NCBI GenBank assembly: GCA_026692725.1
Contig: JAPMUG010000002.1
Span: 248,001-312,000 of the forward strand
Reading direction: 5' to 3'
Length of the DNA: 64,000 nucleotides
Source of the DNA: Ecytonucleospora hepatopenaei
Lineage: Eukaryota; Microsporidia; Enterocytozoonidae
Position numbers and translations under genes: made by a program. Under the pieces are notes generated by a model. The model was not told the origin of the DNA. It searched no databases and saw only the letters and a program-made list of their open reading frames with translations. Position 1 is the stretch's first letter; every line of letters begins with the position of its first letter. Below are positions 56,454 to 64,000 of this stretch, one piece after another.

Positions 56454-57758
56454 TTAATTATTATCTATACGTTTTGAATAGAAATATACACATATTATAA
56501 TACATAATAATATAAATGATACGATTGACATAATTATAATAATTACTTTTTTAGATTTCTTACTTTTTTCTTTTACTGTTTCTTCTTCTTCTATAGTTTC
56601 ACCCTCAAATTCTTCTAAAAATATAAAATATGTTTTATTATTAGATGTTTTTAAATCAATATGAGTCTTATATATAAAATTATCATTATTAGTATTGTTT
56701 GTATTATATATTATATTGGTATTAGCATTATTTATATCATTAATATCTATTTCATTAATATTATTTTTATTTATAAATTTAAAATGATCTAATTTCTTAA
56801 AAAATAATCTATTTATAAATATAAAATCACTATTATATTCCTTTAGAAATGATGGATAAACATTATCCCTCAATACAATGTCATTTATAAAATGAGAGTA
56901 TTTCATAGGGATGTCAGTTTTATTTTCATCTTTTACTCTTTCTCTAACATAAAAAGACATATCATTATAATCATCATCATCAACAAAATATACATTATCA
57001 TTGATAATATCATCAATATTTAAATTATTAATATTTAAATTATTAATGTTTAAATCATTAATATTTAAATTATTTATATTTAAATCATTTATATTTTTAA
57101 TATTTATATCAGTATTTTTACTCATAATATTATTTTTACAATGTATATGAAATTTACACATCTTATTAATGTTAATACATATCAGTATATTATTACCTAA
57201 TGTTTCATTAGGTTTATTAGGATATTTAATTTCCATATTGCATGGTAAAACATTACATATTAAATATTCTTCATTAATATTGATATTTCTCTTTTCTAAC
57301 ATGCCATGTAATAATTTAACCTTAATATCCTTAGTAAGCTTAACATTATAAAATACATTACTATTATTAGTATTATTACAAATATTAGTATTATTAGTAT
57401 TATTACAAATATTAGTATTATTACTATTATTACATATATTTATATTACTACTATGTATTTTTATAATACTACCCTTACTTATACTATAATCATATGTATA
57501 TTTAATAAGTAAATCTTCATTATGTGCAGTATAATTTAAATTATTCTGTATAGATGGATAATAAGGAATAACAAAGTATTTAATATCACTGATATTACAA
57601 TCATCTGGTATAATCTGATCATATAATATCTTATATTCACCAAAAAAATCAACAAATACGTCATTATCAGCAATACCAATGGTATTTTTATTAAATTTTA
57701 TAATATTAGCAAATATACATAATATATTAAAAATACTAAATACAAATAAATATAACAT
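56454..57758 (-). CDS. Type I membrane protein with Asn-rich insertions, unknown
   Basis: A 434-residue protein of unknown function. Residues 1-18 form a signal peptide (LYLFVFSIFNILCIFANI). Near the C-terminus a basic stretch (KEKSKKSKK) is followed by a strong transmembrane helix (VIIIIMSIVSFILLCIIICV) and a short tail. The body contains repeats such as NTNICNN (about 110-135) and NINNLNI/NINDLNI (about 215-245) between more ordinary segments with several cysteines. The pattern fits a surface or ER type I protein, but the Ser/Thr/Asn content gives no family. No CCC signal precedes ATG 57758. It is the first gene of the Asn-repeat region. Confidence 0.6.
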   Translation of the reverse strand: MLYLFVFSIFNILCIFANIIKFNKNTIGIADNDVFVDFFGEYKILYDQIIPDDCNISDIKYFVIPYYPSIQNNLNYTAHNEDLLIKYTYDYSISKGSIIKIHSSNINICNNSNNTNICNNTNNTNICNNTNNSNVFYNVKLTKDIKVKLLHGMLEKRNININEEYLICNVLPCNMEIKYPNKPNETLGNNILICININKMCKFHIHCKNNIMSKNTDINIKNINDLNINNLNINDLNINNLNINNLNIDDIINDNVYFVDDDDYNDMSFYVRERVKDENKTDIPMKYSHFINDIVLRDNVYPSFLKEYNSDFIFINRLFFKKLDHFKFINKNNINEIDINDINNANTNIIYNTNNTNNDNFIYKTHIDLKTSNNKTYFIFLEEFEGETIEEEETVKEKSKKSKKVIIIIMSIVSFILLCIIICVYFYSKRIDNN

Positions 57759-57789
57759 ATTAAAATAAATTAATATTTATAGTTGTAAT

Positions 57790-57905
57790 ATACTACGTAT
57801 TATAATCTATACTTATAATATACTTATAATATACTTATAATCTATACTATTATAATCTATACTATTATATAATATACTACTTATTATACTTTACAATTTA
57901 TAACT
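57790..57905. repeat. AT-rich degenerate tandem repeats (TATAATCTATACT-type)
   Basis: Successive copies of TATAATCTATACT and TTATAATATACT units lie between the two minus-strand genes. The region 57759-57999 holds nothing else. Confidence 0.65.
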
Positions 57906-57999
57906 TATAATATTTTAAGGGTTATATATTAAATTTTATATTAATTTATTTATAATAATATATATAAATAACATAATCAGTATAATACTATATATAATA

Positions 58000-58758
58000 C
58001 TATATATTACATTTAGTATTACATTTAGTATTACATTCCTTATGTCTCTTACTATTTTCTGATATTATCCCACATATATCACACTCATAATATTTATTAG
58101 GGTTAATTTCATATAGTTGATCAGAAAAAGATAATAGACATTTCTTAGTAAAATATAACTTACCATTAAATATATTATTACATTTATTATTATCTAATAT
58201 ATTATTATTACATTTATTATTATTTAAAACATTACTGTTATTTATATTATTATCTAATATATTAGTATTACTGTTATTTATATTATTATTTACTGTTTGT
58301 AACCATCCCTGTTTAATAAAAAACTTAACTGACGTATAATCATCAATAGGTTCATTCTTAGCTATCTGCATGAATATCTTATGAAATGCTTCAGTCCTTT
58401 TATATGTCCATGGATATATAATTTTATATTTGTTACTATTATATGTATTTAATATATTACTGTTATTTATACTATTATATGTATTTAATATATTACTGTT
58501 ATTTATACTATTAGATATGTTACTATTAGATATATTATCTATTAAATATATTTCATTAGTATTAGGCCATTGTATTGCTTTATATTCTATCTTTTCTAAA
58601 TATTCATTAATATCTTTAATACATATATTACTATTATATATAACACCATTAGATAATAACATATGTATATTATTATATAGATTATTAGATATATTAGATA
58701 TATTAGTATTATTAGGATTATTGTTTATATTATTTATATTGTTTATATTGTTAATCAT
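58000..58758 (-). CDS. NSE1: Nse1-like protein (SMC5/6 complex) with Asn-rich insertions
   Basis: A 252-residue protein with several Asn/Ile/Ser repeats (residues 1-30, 78-110, 160-195). Outside these, HMLLSNGVIY, then SVKFFIKQGWLQT, then NGKLYFTKKCLLSFSDQLYE resemble the tandem winged-helix part of Nse1. The end (YYECDICGIIS...KRHKECN) looks like a shortened zinc-binding tail, with CxxC and HxxC spacing as in the Nse1 variant RING. Nse1 is a ubiquitin-ligase-like subunit of the SMC5/6 complex. The RING is incomplete, so activity is doubtful. The match is moderate and could be to another winged-helix zinc protein. No CCC signal stands next to the ATG. Confidence 0.45.
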   Translation of the reverse strand: MINNINNINNINNNPNNTNISNISNNLYNNIHMLLSNGVIYNSNICIKDINEYLEKIEYKAIQWPNTNEIYLIDNISNSNISNSINNSNILNTYNSINNSNILNTYNSNKYKIIYPWTYKRTEAFHKIFMQIAKNEPIDDYTSVKFFIKQGWLQTVNNNINNSNTNILDNNINNSNVLNNNKCNNNILDNNKCNNIFNGKLYFTKKCLLSFSDQLYEINPNKYYECDICGIISENSKRHKECNTKCNTKCNI

Positions 58759-58926
58759 TTATATAAATAATATACCCATAAAAGAAAATAAAAAAATAAA
58801 ATAAAATAAAAAATATAATAAAATATTATATATAAAGTATAAAATAAAAGAAAATAATAAAATATAATAAAATATAACACATATTAGTAATACAATATAA
58901 TAATATATAATATAATAATATAATAT

Positions 58927-60726
58927 ATGTCTTCTAATAATATATTTTCTAATAACAATATAATACATAATGATATTAAATCTATATTACATGATAACAA
59001 TTATATCAATATGACTGACATACAGTATAATACATTAAATGATAAGTCACACTATATGGGTGATAGGCTGATACATGCACCAACAGGGAGTGGTAAGACA
59101 TTATGTTATGTAATACCAATAATAAATTATATATATAACAGTAATATATGTAATAATAGTAAAATATGTAATAACAGTAATATATATAACAGTAATATAT
59201 GTAATAACAGTAATACTAATATATATAACAATAATACTAATATATGTAATATATATAATTATACTGCTATAATTATAATACCTACACGTGAATTAGCAAT
59301 ACAGATTAATAATATATTTAATATGTTTAATATAAATACAACAATATTAATAGGTGGTAATAATACTAATACTAATATATGTAATACTAATATATATACT
59401 AATACTAATATATATAATAATACTAATATATTAATATCAACACCAGGTAAATTATTATCAATAATAAACAATAATACTAATATATATAATAATATATGTA
59501 ATAATATAAACAATAATATATGTAATTATACTAAATATATTATATTTGATGAAGCTGATAAACTACTCTCTAATGATTTCTATTCTAGTTATGTTACCAT
59601 CACTAATAAAATATATAATAAACACAGTATAATACAATATTATAGTGCAACTATTAATGATGATATAATACATAAGATAAATATAACAATAAAGAAGAAT
59701 ATAGATATAATACATAATAATATATTAAATAATGATAATATATTAAATAATAATAGTAATAATGATAATACATTAAATAATGATAATAATAGTAATATAT
59801 TAAATTATAATAATATATTACCTAATAATCTTATTATCAATTATATTTATATTAATAATGCTATTGATAAATTATATATTGTTAATGATATTATTAATAA
59901 ATATAATAAAGTAATAATATTTTATAATACATGTGCAGAGGTAGAATATTTTTATAATTATTATAATAATAACAGTAATATATTAAATATATTATATAAT
60001 GATAATAACAGTAATATATTAAATATATCAAATAATGATAATAACAATTTATTCTTACATGGTAAATTAGACCAATCTATCAGATCTAACACTTATAACA
60101 CTCTTATGCATAGTGACTCATATACTCTCCATGCCACTGATGTGTGTGCCAGGGGATATGACTTTAAGGGAGTGGATGCAGTGGTGCACTTTGACGTGGC
60201 CAAGGAACCTGCTACTCTCATACACCGCAGCGGCAGGACAGGGAGAAATGGTGCAGGTGGTATAAGCATAATACTGCTAATGAAGAATGAACATGCATAT
60301 GTTAAGTATATGAATATAGCATATGATAAGATAGAGATGGTAAATAAGACAGAGGAATATTACAGTAATATAAATAACAGTAATATAAATATAAATTTAT
60401 ATAACAGTAATATATCAAATAATACTAATATATGTAATATAAATAAAATAAATAACAGTAATGTATGTAATATAAATAAAATAAATAACAGTAAAGCTTT
60501 TGTTAGTTATATTAGATCATATAAAGAACATATACTTAATTATATCTTGAATTATAAAGAATTAGACATGAATGACATAATACAATTATATAACTTAAAA
60601 CATATACCACCTATGGTAGATTATAGTAAGAGTAAAGGTAGATTTAAGAAAGAAAGCAGTAATATTAAAAATAGGAAGAATAATAGTAGGAATAACACTT
60701 ATAAAAATAAAAAGAATAAAAAATAA
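58927..60726 (+). CDS. SPB4: DEAD-box helicase, Spb4/DDX55-like, with Asn-rich insertions
   Basis: A 599-residue DEAD-box protein. Motifs are APTGSGKT (about 51), IIPTRELAIQ, STPGKLL, FDEADKLL (about 208), SAT-equivalent YSATI, then HATDVCARGYD and HRSGRTGR (about 433). The C-terminal KAFVSYIRSYKEHILNYIL (about 523) is the Spb4/DDX55 signature, a helicase of 60S ribosome assembly. Long stretches of NSNI, NTNI and NNNSN separate the motifs, including between Walker A and PTREL. The segment encoding motifs V-VI (about 60113-60260) is GC-richer with different codons (AGG, GTG, GCC). ATG has no CCC-like signal. The catalytic motifs appear intact. Confidence 0.78.
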   Translation: MSSNNIFSNNNIIHNDIKSILHDNNYINMTDIQYNTLNDKSHYMGDRLIHAPTGSGKTLCYVIPIINYIYNSNICNNSKICNNSNIYNSNICNNSNTNIYNNNTNICNIYNYTAIIIIPTRELAIQINNIFNMFNINTTILIGGNNTNTNICNTNIYTNTNIYNNTNILISTPGKLLSIINNNTNIYNNICNNINNNICNYTKYIIFDEADKLLSNDFYSSYVTITNKIYNKHSIIQYYSATINDDIIHKINITIKKNIDIIHNNILNNDNILNNNSNNDNTLNNDNNSNILNYNNILPNNLIINYIYINNAIDKLYIVNDIINKYNKVIIFYNTCAEVEYFYNYYNNNSNILNILYNDNNSNILNISNNDNNNLFLHGKLDQSIRSNTYNTLMHSDSYTLHATDVCARGYDFKGVDAVVHFDVAKEPATLIHRSGRTGRNGAGGISIILLMKNEHAYVKYMNIAYDKIEMVNKTEEYYSNINNSNININLYNSNISNNTNICNINKINNSNVCNINKINNSKAFVSYIRSYKEHILNYILNYKELDMNDIIQLYNLKHIPPMVDYSKSKGRFKKESSNIKNRKNNSRNNTYKNKKNKK

Positions 60727-60764
60727 ATTATTACCCATATTTATAACCATATATTGGTATATTA

Positions 60765-60848
60765 TAGTATAATTTATTTATAACAATATATTAGTATATT
60801 TATAGTATAATAGTATAATTTATTTATAACAATATATTAGTATATTTA
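60765..60848. repeat. 38-bp direct repeat, two copies
   Basis: Two copies of an AT-rich unit containing TAGTATAATTTATTTATAAC, at 60765-60802 and 60811-60848, between the helicase and ABC genes. Confidence 0.75.
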
Positions 60849-60881
60849 TATCAAATAATAAACAATAAACAATAGTATTTT

Positions 60882-61754
60882 ATGAATAGATTTGTTAGAA
60901 ACTCCTTTCTTATCAAACAAGTCAAGTCCAGAAGGAAATACACCCTACCATCCAACTACAAGGTCATTTTTGAAGCTGACATAAATGGGTGCATGCAGAG
61001 GATAGAGGCATACAAGGGTGAGTCAATCCTACTGACAGGCAGCAATGGGGCAGGAAAGACACAGTTGCTATTAAGCTTATTTAATGATTATAAGGCACAG
61101 GTAATATTAGAAGATTTAAGCAATATAAATAACAGTAATATAACATATAATGATAATATAAATAACAGTAATATAACAAATAATGATAACAATATAAATA
61201 ACAGTAATATAACATATAATACTAATACTATTAACACTATTTTATTAACACATGATGAATTTCTATCTGTTATATCATTTTTAGACCAAGAACATAATAT
61301 AATGCCAGGTACAATATATGATAATTTATTTATAAATAACAATATATCAAATACTAATATAAGTAATACCAATAATACCAATAATACTAATATATTAAAT
61401 AATATTTATATTAAATATCCTATATTATATAATAAATTACATAAATATATTACTGGTAACTATTACTTCTATAATGATACTACTCCATACCATATTAAGA
61501 AAGACATATGCTTATTACGTGCATTATACCTAGCAGAGCATAGAGACATATTACTGTTAGATGGAGTGGATATAGAATATGTAGAGGAGATATTAAAGAG
61601 TAATAGAGATAAGGTAATATTAATGGTAATATCAAATAGTAGTAATACAAATACAAATATATTATATAATGATAATAACAGTAATATATTATATAATGAT
61701 AATAATATATATAATTTATTTACTAAAACATATAACATAAAGAATAAAGAATAA
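60882..61754 (+). CDS. ABC-type ATPase domain, degenerate, with Asn-rich insertions
   Basis: A 290-residue protein made of one ABC nucleotide-binding domain without a membrane domain. The A-loop region precedes Walker A GSNGAGKTQ (residues 53-61). A Q-loop-like segment ISFLDQEHNIMPGTIYDNLF matches the transporter pattern. The Walker B strand is RDILLLDGVD. The LSGGQ signature is absent (HIKKDICLLRALYLAEHRD stands in its place), and the catalytic Glu after Walker B is Gly. It can probably bind but not hydrolyse ATP on its own. Asn/Ser repeats interrupt residues 85-125 and 155-175. The first 200 bases are GC-richer than the rest. It could be a fragment of a half-transporter or a partner subunit. 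Confidence 0.6.
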   Translation: MNRFVRNSFLIKQVKSRRKYTLPSNYKVIFEADINGCMQRIEAYKGESILLTGSNGAGKTQLLLSLFNDYKAQVILEDLSNINNSNITYNDNINNSNITNNDNNINNSNITYNTNTINTILLTHDEFLSVISFLDQEHNIMPGTIYDNLFINNNISNTNISNTNNTNNTNILNNIYIKYPILYNKLHKYITGNYYFYNDTTPYHIKKDICLLRALYLAEHRDILLLDGVDIEYVEEILKSNRDKVILMVISNSSNTNTNILYNDNNSNILYNDNNIYNLFTKTYNIKNKE

Positions 61755-61936
61755 AGAATAAAATAATTTTATAAAAATTTTAACCATTTATTATAATTTA
61801 TATTATATAGTTATAGTTATATTTATAGTATTATATTATATTTATATATTATATTTACATTATATACTATTTATTATCGTATTCTTTTAAATTATAGTAT
61901 TATATTGTATTCTTTTAAATTATAGTATTCTTTTAG

Positions 61937-64000
61937 ATGACAGATGATTATGCCATTGATAAAATTGAATTTAAGCTTATTACTGACGGTGACATAAATA
62001 AAATGGCGGTGGTGGACATAAGCAACAAGCTCATCCACGACGTAGAGAGCAGGAAGCCCTTGGCTGGGGCGTGCTGGACCTGCGCCTGGGCGTGTCCACG
62101 GCAGACAACACGTGCCAGACCTGCAAGGGAGGGATGGCAGAGTGTCCTGGCCACTGGGGCAGAATTAAGCTTACCCTTCCACTATTCCATGTGTCACTAA
62201 TAAAAGAAACAATGTTAGTCTTATCATGTATATGTAAGAAATGTTCATCAATATTACTGGATAAGAATATAAATAATAATAATTTATATAGTAATATAAA
62301 TAATGATAATAATACTAATTTATACAATAATATAAATAATGATAATAATTTATATAGTAATGAATATATTAATAATATTAGAGAATTATGTAAAAAACAA
62401 AAATATTGTTATAAATGTAAAAGTATACAAGGATCAATAAAAAAAGGTAATGGATTTAAAATATTTCATTATTATAAAAATACAACAATTAATAGTAATA
62501 ATAACAATTTATCAAATAATAATAATAACAATATATTAAATAATACATCAAATAATAATACATCAAATAATACTAACAATATGATAACTGATGAATTAAA
62601 TCCTCTTACTGTATTAAATCTTTTTAATAATATTTCTGATGATGACAAATTGCTATTAGGTGCTACCAACTGCATTAGCTACTTGATACAGACTCTACTG
62701 GTACCGCCCAGCTGCATACGTCCCAGCGTAGACATGAAGGAAGAGGGATTTAATGAGGATGATCTGACGGTCAAACTGAGTGAAATAGTAAATTGCAACA
62801 ATCTGCTGGAGGAGAGTATACGAAAGGGAGCATCACTAAATAGCATATCAGATGACTGGGACTACTTGAACATACAGGTGGCAACATACATAAATGCAGA
62901 TTTACCAGGCATAATTACATCTATCAATAGTAACACTTCTAGTAACACTTCTAATAGTAAAGGGAAAATAAGATCATTGACACATCGTATTAAAGGAAAG
63001 CAAGGAAGGTTCCGTATGAATTTAAGTGGTAAAAGAGTGGATTTCAGTGGTAGAACAGTGATATCACCCGATCCAAACCTATCAGTAGAGGAGGTGGGGA
63101 TACCAATGGAAATATGTAGAGAGCTAACAGTACCAGAAAAGGTAAATAGGTATAATAGGGAATATTTACAAAGGATAGTAGATGAGGATAGAGCAAATTA
63201 CATAATTAGAGAAAAAAATACAACTACTACTAATAATACTAATAATATTTTAAACAGTAATATTTCAAATAATACTAATAATATTTTAAACACTAATATT
63301 TCTAATAATACTAATAATATTTTAAACAATAACACTAATATTTCAAATAATACTAATAATAACAAATTTAAAATATTCCTTAAGTATGCTAAAAGTCATA
63401 AAGTAAGATTACTAAGAATTGGTGATATTGTGGAAAGACACCTCATGGATGGTGATACTGTCCTCTTCAACAGACAGCCATCCCTCCACCGCATGAGCAT
63501 CATGGCCCACCGTGTCAAGACCCACTCCCACCGCACCCTCCGCTTCAACGTGTCAGTCTGTGCCCCGTACAACGCAGACTTCGACGGAGACGAGATGAAC
63601 ATCCACGTGCCGCAAACCAAGGAAGCAGCAGCAGAGGCGCAGGAGCTGATGGGGGTGCGCCACAACATCCGCACAGTGAAAAGCGACGAGCCCCTGATAT
63701 CCCCCACCCAAGACATAATAACAGGGATGTATATGTTGACGCAGATAGATAAGTATTTTACAAGACAAGAGTATAATGATATAATAATACATATAACTAA
63801 CAGTAACAGTAATATATATAACAGTAATAATCTATATAACAGTAATATAATACCATCTATATCATATAATAATATTAATTTATATACTGGTAAACAAATA
63901 GTAGAATATATATTATATAATATACCAATAGATAAGTTTATTAGTAAGAATAGAAAGAATGAGTTATTTATGATAGTGAAGAATAGATATGTGTGTGGTA
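61937..64000 (+). pseudogene. RPC1: RNA polymerase III largest subunit, 5' part, frameshifted and cut by the window end
   Basis: The N-terminus (ITDGDINKMAVVDISNKLIH...RKPLAG) matches the RPC1 pattern. Reading then continues one frame over as VLDLRLGVSTADNTCQTCKG and AECPGHWGRI, so a single base is missing in the G run at 62066-62069. The frame is then open to the window end. Later blocks are GKQGRFRMNLSGKRVDFSGR, TVISPDPNLSVEEVG, FNRQPSLHRMSIMAHR and the catalytic NADFDGDEMN (63571-63600). The RPC1-type pattern and the partner RPC2 at 16 kb support Pol III. Asn-rich inserts (62260-62590, 63220-63365, 63790-63880) separate the blocks. Two segments are strikingly GC-rich. A sequencing error is the simplest cause of the frameshift, so the gene may be intact. 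Confidence 0.8.

Noticed and set aside
58430..58968. Leu/Ile-rich open frames opposite the Nse1-like gene and its upstream region
   Set aside because: They are antisense shadows of Asn/Ile repeats, without membrane-protein topology or a start signal.
62060..62075. Short spliceosomal intron explaining the RPC1 frame change
   Set aside because: The two frames join without missing residues when one base is added to the G run. There is no GT...AG pair or branch-point-like sequence and no extra sequence to remove.

Overview
This window looks like nuclear DNA of an AT-rich microsporidian. The main evidence is an rRNA unit with a very short SSU (about 1.3 kb), a spacer, and an LSU whose 5' end carries the 5.8S-like sequence, with no separate 5.8S gene or ITS2. 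Other support: intron-free, tightly packed eukaryotic housekeeping genes with shortened proteins; a CCC/GGG signal directly upstream of many start codons; and Fe-S genes typical of a mitosome (an adrenodoxin-reductase-like protein and an Atm1-like ABC transporter). I could not determine the species.

Layout. 0-31 kb is a dense run of housekeeping genes: PDCD5-like, NOT1, ARH1-like, V-ATPase A, PMS1, DBP5-like helicase, a degenerate RuvB-like protein, PAP2 phosphatase, TFIIF-alpha, Spc25-like, TAF8-like, tRNA-Phe, RNA polymerase III RPC2, ATM1-like, MED31, tRNA-Leu, SEC6-like, SVP26, a proteasome alpha subunit, a Rab GDI/REP-like protein, a PIN nuclease, tRNA-Val and RBX1. From 31 to 43 kb the rRNA unit is flanked on both sides by co-oriented copies of a Rom2-like RhoGEF (DH + CNH). 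The left copy is interrupted by an in-frame TAA; the right copy is intact. 43-55.9 kb holds YKT6, a heat-shock-element-controlled HSP70, two paralogous secreted coiled-coil proteins, AsnRS, a 241-bp inverted-repeat (MITE-like) element, a NEK-like kinase, ribosomal protein eL22, an acidic repeat protein and V-ATPase c''.

From somewhere between about 55.2 and 57.8 kb to the end, the DNA changes character. Every gene (a type I membrane protein, an Nse1-like protein, an SPB4-like helicase, an ABC ATPase domain and the RNA polymerase III largest subunit) contains Asn-rich NSNI/NTNI-type insertions. Conserved domains in three of them sit in GC-rich islands with different codon use, and the CCC signal is missing. 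This may be a genuine compositional domain or a chimeric contig join. RPC1 also carries a one-base frameshift in a G run and runs off the window.

Functionally the window is rich in transcription and RNA genes (NOT1, TFIIF-alpha, TAF8, MED31, RPC1, RPC2, DBP5, SPB4), membrane traffic (SEC6, SVP26, YKT6, GDI/REP), proton pumping (V-ATPase A and c'') and Fe-S metabolism. Most assignments come from recognised motifs and remembered family patterns, not from searches. Many starts were moved to the ATG preceded by the CCC-like signal.
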